A stretch of 64,000 bases of DNA from Rubellimicrobium mesophilum DSM 19309 (lineage in GTDB: Bacteria > Pseudomonadota > Alphaproteobacteria > Rhodobacterales > Rhodobacteraceae). Below, piece after piece: positions 38,084 through 48,160 of the stretch. The position numbers were made by a program, and so were the translations under genes. How positions within the stretch are numbered: position 1 is the stretch's first letter; every line of letters starts with the position of its first letter. The notes under the pieces were generated by a model. That model made no database searches and was not told where the DNA came from. It saw only the letters and a list, made by a program, of their open reading frames with translations. The stretch covers positions 1-64,000 of the forward strand of contig NZ_KK088582.1 in NCBI RefSeq assembly GCF_000600335.2, given 5' to 3'.

Positions 38084-38860
38084 TCATGCCGTCTCCTTGT
38101 TGTAGGCGTGGATCACGGTCAGGCCGTGCATGGTCAGGTCGTCCTCGATCCGGTCGAAGAGAACGTCGCCCTGCCCGAACAGCGGGGCGAGGCCCCCGGT
38201 TCCGACGATGCACATCTCGCGCGCCCGCTCGCCTTTGATGCGGTCGCAGATGCCACGGACGAGGCCCACGTAGCCCCAGAAGATGCCGGACTGCATGCAG
38301 GCGACGGTGTTGGTGCCGATCACGCGCTGCGGCTTGGTCACGTCCACATGGGGGAGCGCGGCGGCGGCCATGTGCAGGGCCTCCAGCGACAGGTTCACCC
38401 CCGGCGCGATCACGCCGCCCACATAGGCGCCGTCGTCGTCCACCACGTCGAAGGTCGTGGCGGTGCCGAAGTCCACCACGATCAGGTTGCCCCCGTGCCG
38501 GTCATAGGCGCCGGTCGCGTTCACGATCCGGTCGGGGCCGACCTGCGTCCCCTCGTCCACGCGCGGCGTGCGCGGCAGGCGGCATTCGGGCTTGCCCACG
38601 ACCAGGGGCCGGCAGCCGAAGTAGCGGTCCGAGAGGACGCGGAGGTTGAACACCACGCGCGGCACGGTGGACGAGATGATGACCTCGTCGACCGTCGCCT
38701 CGACGCGCTGGAGCTGCATGATCGAGGTCAGCCAGACGAAGTACTCGTCCGCCGTGCGCCGCCAGTCGGTGGCGATCCGCCAGGTGCCGAGGAACTTCGT
38801 CCCGTCCCAGACCGCGAAGACGGTGTTGGTGTTGCCGCAGTCGATGGCGAGGAGCATCAA
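38084..38860 (-). CDS. coaX: type III pantothenate kinase
   Basis: First enzyme of CoA synthesis, the CoaX type insensitive to CoA feedback. The 258-residue protein opens MMLLAIDCGNTNTVFAVWDG (ASKHA phosphate-1 motif), and has GPDRIVNATGAYDRHGG, IVVDFGTATTFDVVDDDG and YVGGVIAPGVNLSLEALH, the family signatures. It lies 34 bp downstream of birA. Confidence 0.96.
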   Translation of the reverse strand: MMLLAIDCGNTNTVFAVWDGTKFLGTWRIATDWRRTADEYFVWLTSIMQLQRVEATVDEVIISSTVPRVVFNLRVLSDRYFGCRPLVVGKPECRLPRTPRVDEGTQVGPDRIVNATGAYDRHGGNLIVVDFGTATTFDVVDDDGAYVGGVIAPGVNLSLEALHMAAAALPHVDVTKPQRVIGTNTVACMQSGIFWGYVGLVRGICDRIKGERAREMCIVGTGGLAPLFGQGDVLFDRIEDDLTMHGLTVIHAYNKETA

Positions 38861-38894
38861 CGGACCCCCGGCGCCGGGGCACGATCCCGCCCCA

Positions 38895-39659
38895 TCAGAA
38901 GTACACGTCCGCCGCCGGGATCAGGACCTCCCTGCCCTCGACCCGCAGGATCAGGTTGCCGGCCATGTCCACGGTCTCGAAGACGCCGGTGATCTCGCGC
39001 GTGCTGGTTCGCGCCGTCACGATCTCGCCCAGCCGCGCGGCCTTCTCCAGCCAGTCCTCGCGGATGCGGGGGAAGCCCATGGCCTCGAGCTTGCCCTCCT
39101 GCGTGGCGAAATGCCCGGCGAGGACCGCGAGGAAGGTCTCGGGGCCCACCGTCTCGCCCCCTTCCCCCGCGAGGGAGACGGGCGGGAACTCGGTCCGCGT
39201 GTCGTGCGGGGCCCTCGCGAGGTTCACGCCGACGCCGATCGAGAGCCAGTCCACCAGCGGCCCCTCGGCCGATGAGGCGCTCTCCAGCAGGATGCCCGCG
39301 ACCTTGCCGTTGTTGAGCAGCACGTCGTTCGGCCACTTCAGCGCGAGGAGGTCGCGGTCGATGTAGAGCGCGAGGCTCTCGAACAGGGCGTTCGCGGCCA
39401 TGAAGCTGCGGGCGGCGGCCTGCGCCGGGGTGCACCAGGGCTTGTAGACCAGCGTGGCGGCGAGGTTGCCGTTGCCGCCCAGCCAGGTCCGGCCACGCCG
39501 CCCCTTCGCGTTGGTCTGCTCCCGCGCCATGATCCAGGTCGGGCGCGTCAGATCCGGGGCGCGGCGGCGCGCCTCGGCCATGGTGCTGTCCACCTCGTCG
39601 AGGACGACGAGATCATAGCCCTCGGGCCAAAGGCCCGAGGCAGGGACGTCACTGGACAA
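38895..39659 (-). CDS. birA: biotin--[acetyl-CoA-carboxylase] ligase
   Basis: A 254-residue biotin protein ligase without the N-terminal DNA-binding domain of E. coli BirA, so enzymatic only. Motifs: [16 protein letters not shown], the biotinyl-AMP loop [39 protein letters not shown] and the C-terminal SH3-like part ([18 protein letters not shown]). The start overlaps the nuoN 3' end by 11 bp. Its place at the end of the nuo operon is a Rhodobacterales trait. Confidence 0.94.
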   Translation of the reverse strand: MSSDVPASGLWPEGYDLVVLDEVDSTMAEARRRAPDLTRPTWIMAREQTNAKGRRGRTWLGGNGNLAATLVYKPWCTPAQAAARSFMAANALFESLALYIDRDLLALKWPNDVLLNNGKVAGILLESASSAEGPLVDWLSIGVGVNLARAPHDTRTEFPPVSLAGEGGETVGPETFLAVLAGHFATQEGKLEAMGFPRIREDWLEKAARLGEIVTARTSTREITGVFETVDMAGNLILRVEGREVLIPAADVYF

Positions 39660-41079
39660 GGGTGGCCGCCGCGGCCGCCGCGACGCCCTCGATCCCGAAG
39701 AGGTTCACGACGCCCAGGATCATGATCGCGGCCGAGCCCATCAGGATCGCCCAGTTGATTCCCGACATCCGCCCGTCGATGGGCTGCCGCTCCTCGCCGA
39801 AGTACATGAAGTAGACGATGCGGAGATAGAAGAAGGCCGAGATCACCGAGGCGATCATGCCCAGGATGGCGAGCCAGGTCAGGTCCCCCTCGTAGGCGGC
39901 CCGCAGCACGTAGAGCTTCCCGAAGAAGCCGACCATCGGCGGCACGCCGGCGAGCGAGAACAGAAGCACGAGCAGCGCCAGCGCCTTGGCGGGCTCGGTC
40001 CGCGAGAACATGTTCAGCATCCGGATGTCGGTGATCGGCTGGCCGTTCTTCTCCATCGACAGGATGAAGGCGAAGGTGCCGAGGTTCATCACGACGTAGA
40101 TCGCCATGTAGATCAGCATGGCCTGGACCCCGAACTCGGTCGCCGAGGCGAGCCCCATGAGCGCGAAGCCCATGTGCGAGATCGAGGAATAGGCCATCAG
40201 CCGCTTGATGTCCCGCTGCCCGATCGCCGCGATGGAGCCGAGGTACATCGAGACCACCGACAGGAAGGCCACGATCTGCTGCCAGTCGCCCGCGACCATC
40301 CCGAAGGCGCCGAAGACGATCCGCGCCAGGAGTCCGGTGGCCGCGACCTTGGAGGCGGTGGCGAGGAAGGCGGTGATCGGCGTGGGCGAGCCCTCGTAGA
40401 CGTCGGGCGTCCACATGTGGAAGGGCGCGGCCGAGACCTTGAAGGCGATGCCCGCGCAGATGAACACGAGGCCGAACAGCAGCCCGAGCGACACGCCGTC
40501 CGCCGTGCCCGCGATGATCCCGGCGAAGGCGGTCGTGCCGGCGTAGCCGTAGGTCAGCGAGGCCCCATAGAGGAGAAGGCCCGAGCTCAGCGCGCCCAGC
40601 ACGAAGAACTTGAGCCCGGCCTCGGTGGACCGAACGGAGTCGCGGCGGATCGAGGTCAGCACGTAGGCGGCCAGCGCCTGAAGCTCCAGCCCCATGTAGA
40701 GGACGATCAGGTCGCCCGCCGAGACCATCACCATCATGCCGAGCACCGAGAGCGCCACGAGGATCGGATACTCGAACCGCAGCACGTTGGCGCGGCGCAG
40801 GTAGTCCTCGCTCAGGAGCAGCACCACGGCGGCCGAGAGCAGGATCGTGACCTTGGCGAAGCGGGCGAAGCCATCGTCCACGAAGCTCCCCGCGAAGGCG
40901 AGGTCGAGGCCGTCCTTGGCGCCGATCCACCAGGCCATGAGTGCGAGCACGATGGCGGTCAGCCAGATCAGGATGGGCGTCGCCCGGTCCCGGATCGTGA
41001 AGGCCGCGCCAAGCAGCGCCAGCAGGCAGTAGATGGCGAGGTAGACCTCGGGCCGGATCACATCGATGTCGCCGCTCAT
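39649..41079 (-). CDS. nuoN: NADH-quinone oxidoreductase subunit N
   Basis: Antiporter-like membrane subunit of complex I, 476 residues with about 14 helices. Characteristic segments are [19 protein letters not shown] with the conserved Glu, [36 protein letters not shown] with the lysine-bearing helix before it ([13 protein letters not shown]), and [20 protein letters not shown]. The ATG at 41079 overlaps the nuoM stop by 4 bp. No indel is seen here, unlike in nuoL. Confidence 0.97.
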   Translation of the reverse strand: MSGDIDVIRPEVYLAIYCLLALLGAAFTIRDRATPILIWLTAIVLALMAWWIGAKDGLDLAFAGSFVDDGFARFAKVTILLSAAVVLLLSEDYLRRANVLRFEYPILVALSVLGMMVMVSAGDLIVLYMGLELQALAAYVLTSIRRDSVRSTEAGLKFFVLGALSSGLLLYGASLTYGYAGTTAFAGIIAGTADGVSLGLLFGLVFICAGIAFKVSAAPFHMWTPDVYEGSPTPITAFLATASKVAATGLLARIVFGAFGMVAGDWQQIVAFLSVVSMYLGSIAAIGQRDIKRLMAYSSISHMGFALMGLASATEFGVQAMLIYMAIYVVMNLGTFAFILSMEKNGQPITDIRMLNMFSRTEPAKALALLVLLFSLAGVPPMVGFFGKLYVLRAAYEGDLTWLAILGMIASVISAFFYLRIVYFMYFGEERQPIDGRMSGINWAILMGSAAIMILGVVNLFGIEGVAAAAAATLVQ

Positions 41080-42626
41080 TCGGCCGCCCCTTCTTCGGCT
41101 TGCGCCACTTGAGTCTCAGGCCCGAAGGCCGCCTGCGCCTCCTGCACCGGGCCCAGCAGGGCCTCGGTGGTCGGGCTGACCATGTCGGTCACCAGCGACG
41201 GATAGACCCCGAGCAGGATCGTCATGACGATCAGCGGGGCGAAGATCGCCTTCTCGCGCCGGTCCATGTCGGTGATGCCGCGCAGCGATTCCTTGACCAG
41301 CTCGCCGAGCGTGACGCGGCGGTAGAGCCAGAGCGCGTAGCCCGCCGAGAAGATCACGCCCGTGCAGGCCACGGCGACGACCCAGGTGTTCACCTGGAAG
41401 GTGCCGGCCATCGTCAGGAACTCGCCCACGAAGCCGCTCGTCCCCGGCAGGCCGACGTTGCCCATGGTGAAGAGCAGGAACACCGCCGCATAGGCCGGCA
41501 TCCGGTTGATGAGGCCGCCATAGGCCGCGATCTCGCGCGTGTGCATCCGGTCGTAGATCACGCCCACGATGAGGAAGAGCGCGGCGGAGATGAAGCCGTG
41601 GCTCAGCATCTGGAAGACCGCGCCGTCCACGCCCTGCTGGTTCGCGGCCAGGATGCCCATGGTCACGAAGCCCATGTGAGCGACCGACGAGTAGGCCACG
41701 AGCTTCTTCATGTCGGTCTGCACCAGCGCCACCAGCGAGGCGTAGACGACCGCGATGGCCGACATCCAGAGCACGACGGGCGCCATGACCTCGGACCCCA
41801 CCGGGAACATCGGCAGGGAGAAGCGCAGGAAGCCGTAGCCCCCCATCTTCAGCAGGATCGCCGCCAGCACCACCGAGCCCGCCGTCGGCGCCTGCACGTG
41901 CGCGTCCGGCAGCCAGGTGTGGACCGGCCACATCGGCATCTTCACGGCGAAGCTCAGGAAGAAGCCCAGGAACAGCAGCGTCTGGAGGCCGCCCAGGACG
42001 GTGATGTTCAGGATCCGCATCGGCGCCGTGTCGAACTGGAACCCCATCAGCGTCGGGATGTCGGTCGTCCCGGCCTGCTGGAACATCACCACCATCGCGA
42101 CCAGCATGAAGACCGATCCGAGGAAGGTGTAGAGGAAGAACTTGAAGGCCGCGTAGATGCGGTTCTGGCCGCCCCAGATGCCGATGATGAGGAACATCGG
42201 GATCAGGCCGCCCTCGAAGAAGAGGTAGAACAGGATCAGGTCCAGGGCCACGAAGACGCCGAGCATCAGCGTCTCGAGCATCAGGAAGGCGACCATGTAT
42301 TCCTTCACGCGGTGCGTGACGTTCCAAGCCGAGCCGATCACCAGCGGCATGAGGAACGTGGTCAGCAGGACGAAGGGCAGCGAGATGCCGTCCACGCCGA
42401 GCTTGTAGTTGAGGCCGAGGAGCCACTGCCGCTCCTCGACGAGTTGGAAGCCCGGGTTCGCGTAGTCGAAACGGCCCCAGATGAAGAGCGAGGCCACGAA
42501 GGTGATGAGGGTGGTCGCGAAGGCGATCCACTTGGCGTTCCGCTGGGACGCGGCATCGTCGCCGCGAAGCAGGAGGAGCGCCACCGCGCCGATGGCGGGC
42601 AGGAAGGTGACGAGCGAAAGGAGCAT
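41076..42626 (-). CDS. nuoM: NADH-quinone oxidoreductase subunit M
   Basis: Second antiporter-like subunit, 516 residues. The start ATG at 42626 shares one base with the repaired nuoL stop (TGATG). Motifs: [20 protein letters not shown] with the conserved Glu, [40 protein letters not shown] and [17 protein letters not shown]. Because nuoL has lost two bases, an uncorrected reading fuses nuoL to nuoM; the fusion is not real. The Glu/Ala-rich tail ([10 protein letters not shown]) is unconserved. Confidence 0.96.
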   Translation of the reverse strand: MLLSLVTFLPAIGAVALLLLRGDDAASQRNAKWIAFATTLITFVASLFIWGRFDYANPGFQLVEERQWLLGLNYKLGVDGISLPFVLLTTFLMPLVIGSAWNVTHRVKEYMVAFLMLETLMLGVFVALDLILFYLFFEGGLIPMFLIIGIWGGQNRIYAAFKFFLYTFLGSVFMLVAMVVMFQQAGTTDIPTLMGFQFDTAPMRILNITVLGGLQTLLFLGFFLSFAVKMPMWPVHTWLPDAHVQAPTAGSVVLAAILLKMGGYGFLRFSLPMFPVGSEVMAPVVLWMSAIAVVYASLVALVQTDMKKLVAYSSVAHMGFVTMGILAANQQGVDGAVFQMLSHGFISAALFLIVGVIYDRMHTREIAAYGGLINRMPAYAAVFLLFTMGNVGLPGTSGFVGEFLTMAGTFQVNTWVVAVACTGVIFSAGYALWLYRRVTLGELVKESLRGITDMDRREKAIFAPLIVMTILLGVYPSLVTDMVSPTTEALLGPVQEAQAAFGPETQVAQAEEGAAE

Positions 42627-44876
42627 CACTCGACCCCCCGGTGAGAGTGAACCAGGTGAGCAGGATCGCGATCCCGATGACCATGGCGAAGGCGTAGTGG
42701 AAGACGTAGCCGGACTGGAGCCGGTTCGCCGCGCGGGTGAAGGTCGGGATGAAGCCCATCGCCACCCGTTGATGGTGCCGTCGATCACGGTCCCATCGCC
42801 GCGCCGCCAGAGGAACCGGCCGATCGCACCGGCCGGGCGGACGAAGACGAAATCATAGATCTCGTCGAAGTACCACTTGTTCAGCAGGAACTCGTAGAGC
42901 GGCCGGTTCGCGGCCACGACGCGGCCCGGAAGGTCGGGCCGGCGGATGTACATGACGTAGGCCAGCCCGGTCCCGAGCAGCATGGCGAGGAAAGGCGAGA
43001 TCTTCACCAGCCAGGGCGAGGCGTGCGCGGCCTCAAGGACCTCGGTGCTCGCCTCGTTCATCGCGATGCCGCCGCCCAGCGGGGGCGCCATGACCTCGGC
43101 GGGCTCGCCGGGCGCGGCGGTGGCCTCCTCGGGCGCGGCGGCGCTGGCTTGGCCGGTCGCCTCCTCGGCAGCCTGGGCCGGGGTGTCGCCGGGTTCGGCG
43201 GCGGGCTCGGCCTCGGCGTCGCCGGCGCGGGCCTCGCTGCTCTCGGCGCCGTGCTCGGGCATGTCGAAGAAGCTGACCATGCGCTCGTGGTCGCCGAAGA
43301 AGCTGTTGTGCCAGATCATCCCCGCGAAGACCGCGCCGACGGCCAGCACGCCGAGCGGGATCAGCATGACCATCGGGCTCTCGTGCGGGACGTGGTGGTG
43401 GTCGCCGTGGTCATGCGGCCCGGCCTCGGTCCCCACGAGGGGGGCGCCGCCGTGGTCGGGCTGGGAATGGGCCGCGACGTGGTGGGCGTCGTGATGGGCA
43501 TGGCCCCAGCGCGGCGCGCCGTAGAAGGTCAGGAAGATCAGCCGCCAGGAGTAGAAGGCGGTCATCGCGGCGGCGAGCACCAGCGCCCAGAAGGCGAAGG
43601 CGTTGCCCGAGGCCCAGGCGGACTCGACGATGGCGTCCTTGGACAGGAAGCCCGCGAAGCCGATGTAGGTGAGCGGAATGCCGACGCCGGTGATGGCCAG
43701 CGTCCCGATCATCATCGCCCAGAAGGTGTAGGGGATGTATTTCCGCAGCCCGCCGTAGTTCCGCATGTCCTGCTCGTGGTGCGTCGCGGTGATGACCGAG
43801 CCCGCGCCGAGGAAGAGCATGGCCTTGAAGAAGGCGTGCGTGAACAGGTGGAACATGGCGGCGCCGTAGATGCCCGCCCCCGCCGCCACGAACATGTAGC
43901 CGAGCTGCGAGCAGGTCGAATAGGCGATCACGCGCTTGATGTCGTTCTGCACGAGGCCCACGGTCGCCGCGAAGAAGGCCGTCGCCGCGCCGACATACAT
44001 CACGAAGGTCTTGGCGTAGGGCGCGACCTCGAAGAGCGGCGACATCCGGCAGACGAGGAAGACCCCGGCCGTGACCATGGTGGCCGCGTGGATGAGCGCG
44101 GAGACGGGCGTCGGGCCCTCCATCGCGTCCGGCAGCCAGGTGTGCAGGAAGAGCTGCGCTGATTTCCCCATGGCGCCGATGAACAGCAGCACCGCCGCGA
44201 GCTCGGCTGCGTTCCACTCGGTCCAGAGGAAGGTGAGCTGGGTCTGCGCAAGCCCGGGCGCGGCGGCGAAGATGTCGTCGAGCTGGATCGAGTCCACCAG
44301 GAAGTAGAGCGCGAAGATGCCCAGCAGGAAGCCGAAGTCGCCCACGCGGTTGACGATGAAGGCCTTGATCTGCGCCGCGTTCGCGGAGGGCTTGCGGAAG
44401 TAGAAGCCGATCAGGAGGTAGGAGGCGAGGCCCACCCCTTCCCAGCCGAAGAAGAGCTGGAGGAGGTTGTCCGCCGTCACCAGCATCAGCATCGCGAAGG
44501 TGAAGAGCGAGAGGTAGGCGAAGAAGCGGGGACGGTAGCTCTCGCCCTCGTGGAAGTTCTCGTCATGGGCCATGTAGCCCACCGAGTAGAGGTGCACGAG
44601 CGCCGAGACGGTGGTGATGACCACCAGCATGACCGCCGTGAGGCGGTCGAGGCGGATCGACCAGGCCGAGTCGAGCGTGCCCGACTGGATCCAGCGCAGG
44701 ATCTCGACGTGCAGCGCGGGACCGTCCACCGTGAAGAAGACGATCCAGCTCAGGAAGGCCGAGAGGAACAGGAGCGCGGTCGCGAACCAGCAGGCGGCGT
44801 TCTCGCCGATCAGGCGCCAGCCGAAGCCGCAGACCAGGGCGCCGACCAGGGGCGCGAAGAGGATGATCGAGGTCAC
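42626..44876 (-). pseudogene. nuoL: NADH-quinone oxidoreductase subunit L, two frameshifts
   Basis: Largest antiporter-like subunit with the long lateral helix. Motifs: [60 protein letters not shown] and [19 protein letters not shown]. Two one-base losses occur near the 3' end: a 3-base C run at 42765-42767 (four expected) and a 6-base C run at 42634-42639 (seven expected). Repaired, the protein is about 750 residues and ends [11 protein letters not shown]. Two inserts are unusual: a His-rich loop at about residues 452-498 and an Ala/Glu-rich segment at about 540-605. Since complex I needs NuoL, the indels are probably sequence errors. Confidence 0.9.
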
Positions 44877-44880
44877 GGCG

Positions 44881-45186
44881 TCAGCCCTTCATGACGTTGA
44901 CGTCTTCGACGTCGATCGTGCCGCGGTTGCGGAAGAAGCAGACCAGGATGGCGAGCCCGATGGCCGCCTCGGCCGCCGCGACCGTCAGCACGAAGAGCGT
45001 GAAGATCTGGCCCACGAGGTCGCCCATGAAGGACGAGAAGGCCACGAAGTTGATGTTCACCGCGAGGAGGATGAGCTCCAGCGACATCAGCAGGATGATG
45101 ATGTTCTTGCGGTTCAGGAACAGCCCGAAGATGCCGATCACGAACAGCGCGGCCGATACGGTCAGGTAATGCTCGACGCCGATCAT
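44881..45186 (-). CDS. nuoK: NADH-quinone oxidoreductase subunit K
   Basis: A 101-residue three-helix subunit. [17 protein letters not shown] carries the conserved membrane Glu, and [20 protein letters not shown] the second. The start overlaps nuoJ by 4 bp and nuoL begins 4 bp after the stop. Confidence 0.97.
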   Translation of the reverse strand: MIGVEHYLTVSAALFVIGIFGLFLNRKNIIILLMSLELILLAVNINFVAFSSFMGDLVGQIFTLFVLTVAAAEAAIGLAILVCFFRNRGTIDVEDVNVMKG

Positions 45187-45815
45187 TGGCGGGCTCCTTC
45201 GATGGGGGCCGTGACGCCCTGCCCCGGCGTCACGTCCAGGATCGCCAGCGTCTTGGCCGGGTCTCGGAACATCTGGGCCAGCGCGTCCTGGCGCTTGACG
45301 TCCTGGCGGTGGCGCAGGGTCAGCACGATGGCCCCGATCATCGCCACGAGCAGGATCATCCCGGCGAGCTGGAACAGCAGGAAGTAGCGGTCGTAGAGCA
45401 GCAGCCCGATGGCGCGGGTGTTGTCGATGCCGGTGATCGGCGCCGCGATCCGCCCCGAGGCGCCCGCATCGACGTGCCAGACGCCAAAGGCGATGGCGAG
45501 CTGCATGATGATGATGAGCCCGATCAGCAGCGCGAGCGGCATGTAGCGCGCCATCTCGGCCTTGAGCTCGGCGAAGTCCACGTCGAGCATCATCACGACG
45601 AAGAGGAACAGCACCGCGACCGCGCCCACGTAGACGATCACGAGGAGCATCGCCACGAACTCCGCGCCCAGGAGCACGAAGAGCCCGGCGGAGGACAGGA
45701 ACGACAGGATGAGCCACAGCACCGAATGCACCGGGTTGCGGCTGATGACCGTCATGAGCCCGCCCGCGAGGGTGGTGACGGCGAAGACGTAGAAGATGAA
45801 GGCGTGCGCGGTCAT
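45183..45815 (-). CDS. nuoJ: NADH-quinone oxidoreductase subunit J
   Basis: A 210-residue five-helix subunit. [20 protein letters not shown] and [20 protein letters not shown], with the conserved pi-bulge helix, identify it. The C-terminal 40 residues after the last helix are polar and unconserved. It shares a base with the preceding small coiled-coil gene (stop/start overlap at 45815) and overlaps nuoK by 4 bp. Confidence 0.97.
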   Translation of the reverse strand: MTAHAFIFYVFAVTTLAGGLMTVISRNPVHSVLWLILSFLSSAGLFVLLGAEFVAMLLVIVYVGAVAVLFLFVVMMLDVDFAELKAEMARYMPLALLIGLIIIMQLAIAFGVWHVDAGASGRIAAPITGIDNTRAIGLLLYDRYFLLFQLAGMILLVAMIGAIVLTLRHRQDVKRQDALAQMFRDPAKTLAILDVTPGQGVTAPIEGARQ

Positions 45816-46042
45816 CAGCGCGTCTCCTGAAGATCGAGGCGGCGCTCGATGCGGTCGAGCCGCTGCCGGATTGTGGCGATGGCGCCGTCCTGCGCCACCT
45901 CGTTCTGCATGAAGCCGGCCATGTGGCTCTTGATGGCACGGATCTCGGCGGAGAGGTCGCTCACCTGGTCGCCGGGCCGGTCCATCTTCTCGTCGAGACG
46001 CGGCAGGTAGCGGAGCGTGAGGCTGTCGGGCTCGTCGGTCAC
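45815..46042 (-). CDS. small coiled-coil protein within the nuo operon
   Basis: A 75-residue hydrophilic protein ([20 protein letters not shown]...) with a heptad-like pattern over most of its length: [20 protein letters not shown], then [20 protein letters not shown]. No membrane segment or metal motif. It overlaps both neighbours by 1-4 bp, so it is an integral operon member, equivalent in position to the unidentified reading frames reported in the Rhodobacter nuo operon. Function unknown. Confidence 0.7.
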   Translation of the reverse strand: MTDEPDSLTLRYLPRLDEKMDRPGDQVSDLSAEIRAIKSHMAGFMQNEVAQDGAIATIRQRLDRIERRLDLQETR

Positions 46043-46437
46043 GACTTGTCCTCCTTCATCGCCTCGGTGGCGAGCTCCATGGCCTTGGCCATCGCGGGCA
46101 CCCCGCCGAAGAGGCCGGCCACCGCAATGGTCTCCGCGATCTCCTGCTTGGAGGCCCCCGCCTCCCGCGCATGGCGCACCGTGAGGCGCACCTGCGGCTC
46201 GGCCTGGGCGCCCTGGATCGTCAGCCCCGCGAGCGTGACGAGGAGCCGCGTCTTGGCGTCGAGCCCCTCGGGATTCATGGTCTTGCCCAGGAACATCTCC
46301 ATCATGTCCTTGGGCATCGTCGGCAGCAGCGCCTCGAAGCCCTTGGGCGTGAAGGACTCGAGCGCCGGGTTCACCGCCCGGGCCCAGTCCTGGCCCATCT
46401 GCATCATCGCCGCGAAGGGGTTGTTGGGGTCGGCCAT
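46039..46437 (-). CDS. carboxymuconolactone decarboxylase-like (AhpD-fold) protein
   Basis: A 132-residue protein. The core [40 protein letters not shown] and [20 protein letters not shown] follow the CMD/AhpD fold. The CxxC/His of peroxidase-type members is absent (no Cys is present), so a redox role is doubtful. The first 50 residues ([18 protein letters not shown]) are an added region. It lies between nuoI and the coiled-coil gene in the operon. The context suggests a complex I-related or assembly role, but nothing in the sequence proves it. Confidence 0.78.
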   Translation of the reverse strand: MADPNNPFAAMMQMGQDWARAVNPALESFTPKGFEALLPTMPKDMMEMFLGKTMNPEGLDAKTRLLVTLAGLTIQGAQAEPQVRLTVRHAREAGASKQEIAETIAVAGLFGGVPAMAKAMELATEAMKEDKS

Positions 46438-46442
46438 CCCGC

Positions 46443-46943
46443 TCACCGGTACGGAGCGTCGAGCTCGAGGTTGCGGGCCATCACGACCTCCCAGCGGGCG
46501 CCGTTGTCGAGGAGCTTCTGCTTGTCGTAGAACAGCTCCTCCCGCGTCTCGGTCGAGAACTCGAGGTTGGGCGTCTCGACGATGGCGTCGACCGGGCAGG
46601 CCTCCTGGCAAAGGCCGCAGTAGATGCACTTGGTCATGTCGATGTCGTAGCGCGTCGTCCGGCGCGAGCCGTCCTCGCGCGGCTCGGCGTCGATGACGAT
46701 GCAGTTCGCCGGGCAGACCGCCTCGCAGAGCTTGCAGGCGATGCAGCGTTCCTCGCCGTTCGGGTAGCGGCGCAGCGCGTGCTCGCCCCGGAAGCGGGGG
46801 GAGAGCGGCGCCCTCTCGTGCGGGTAGTTGAGGGTCTCCTTGGGCTTGAAGAAGTACTTCATGCCCACCGCGAAGCCCTTGATGAAATCGACGAGCAACC
46901 AGTACTTCGCCGCGCGGCCGTAGTCGAACTGCGTCGTCGCCAT
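46443..46943 (-). CDS. nuoI: NADH-quinone oxidoreductase subunit I
   Basis: A 166-residue iron-sulfur subunit carrying clusters N6a and N6b. Two 8-Fe ferredoxin motifs are seen: [16 protein letters not shown] and [16 protein letters not shown]. The N-terminal [20 protein letters not shown] is the amphipathic region contacting NuoH. It is one base from nuoH. Confidence 0.98.
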   Translation of the reverse strand: MATTQFDYGRAAKYWLLVDFIKGFAVGMKYFFKPKETLNYPHERAPLSPRFRGEHALRRYPNGEERCIACKLCEAVCPANCIVIDAEPREDGSRRTTRYDIDMTKCIYCGLCQEACPVDAIVETPNLEFSTETREELFYDKQKLLDNGARWEVVMARNLELDAPYR

Positions 46944-46944
46944 G

Positions 46945-47985
46945 TCAGACTCCCCAGGTCCAGCGGGCCCAGAGGCCGCCCAGGACTTCGTATTTCGCCA
47001 GGAACGCCACCAGCACGACCCAGAAGAGCGAGAAGGGTAGGAACACCTTCCAGCCGAGGCGCATGAGCTGGTCGTAGCGGTAGCGGGGGGTGATCGCCTT
47101 CACCATCGAGTAGATGAAGAAGAAGATCAGGATCTTGAGCACCAGCCAGAGCACGCCGTCCGGCAGGCCCGGGATGGGCGAGAGCCAGCCTCCGAAGAAC
47201 AGGATCGCCGTCAGCGTGCACATCAGCACCATGGCCATGTACTCGGCGATCATGAAGAGGAGGAAGGGGGTGGACGAGTATTCCACCTGGTAGCCCGCCA
47301 CGAGCTCGGACTCGGCTTCGGGCAGGTCGAAGGGCGGGCGGTTGGTCTCGGCCAGCGCGGAGATCGTGAACAGGAACACCATCGGGAAGTGCGGTATCCA
47401 GTACCAGCCGAGCAGCCCCCAGCCGGTGTCCTGCGCCCGCACGATGGCGCCGAAGTTCATCGACCCCGTCGAGATGATGACGCCGATGATGATGAGGCCG
47501 AGCGAGACCTCGTAGGAGATCATCTGCGCGGCGGACCTCAGCGACCCCAGGAACGGGTACTTCGAGTTCGACGCCCAGCCGCCCATGATGATCCCGTAGA
47601 CGCCCAGCGAGGAGATCGCGAAGACGTAGAGGATCGCCACGTTGATGTCGGCCAGGACCCAGCCGTCGCTGAACGGGATCACCGCCCAGGCGATGATGGC
47701 GACGACGAACGAGATCATCGGCGCCAGCAGGAACACGGTCTTGTCCGCGCCCGCCGGGATCACCACTTCCTTGACGATGTACTTGAGGAAGTCCGCGAAG
47801 CTCTGGAACAGGCCGAAGGGGCCCACCACGTTGGGCCCGCGCCGGATCTGCACCGCCGCCCAGATCTTGCGGTCGGCGTAGAGAAGGAAGGCCAGCGCCA
47901 CCAGCAGGGGCACCACGATGAGAAGGCATTGCCCGAGCGTCAGGAGGATGATGCCGAGCCAGTTCTGCGTGAAGAATTCGACCAT
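46945..47985 (-). CDS. nuoH: NADH-quinone oxidoreductase subunit H
   Basis: A 346-residue membrane subunit forming the quinone channel. Motifs: [60 protein letters not shown] and [20 protein letters not shown] with the conserved acidic residues. The start at 47985 is followed upstream by a 175-bp spacer to the nuoG stop, unusually long for this operon. Confidence 0.98.
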   Translation of the reverse strand: MVEFFTQNWLGIILLTLGQCLLIVVPLLVALAFLLYADRKIWAAVQIRRGPNVVGPFGLFQSFADFLKYIVKEVVIPAGADKTVFLLAPMISFVVAIIAWAVIPFSDGWVLADINVAILYVFAISSLGVYGIIMGGWASNSKYPFLGSLRSAAQMISYEVSLGLIIIGVIISTGSMNFGAIVRAQDTGWGLLGWYWIPHFPMVFLFTISALAETNRPPFDLPEAESELVAGYQVEYSSTPFLLFMIAEYMAMVLMCTLTAILFFGGWLSPIPGLPDGVLWLVLKILIFFFIYSMVKAITPRYRYDQLMRLGWKVFLPFSLFWVVLVAFLAKYEVLGGLWARWTWGV

Positions 47986-48160
47986 CGCGTTCCTCTAGAC
48001 CGTCGATCCGCCGTTCGGGCCGCGACCGGCCACCATGGTTTCGGGACCCATCCGCCGAAGCCCCGTAGGGCCGTCGGCGTGTGGGTGTAAACAGCATCCG
48101 CCCGCCGGTTTCCAGCCGATTCCGCCGCAATCTCGCGAGCGGGGCCAGCCGGTCACGGCC

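Noticed and set aside
41076..44876. An apparent natural NuoL-NuoM fusion of 1266 residues
   Set aside because: The junction segment ([20 protein letters not shown]) is out-of-frame sequence between two homopolymer losses. Repairing them gives a normal NuoL end and a normal NuoM start.
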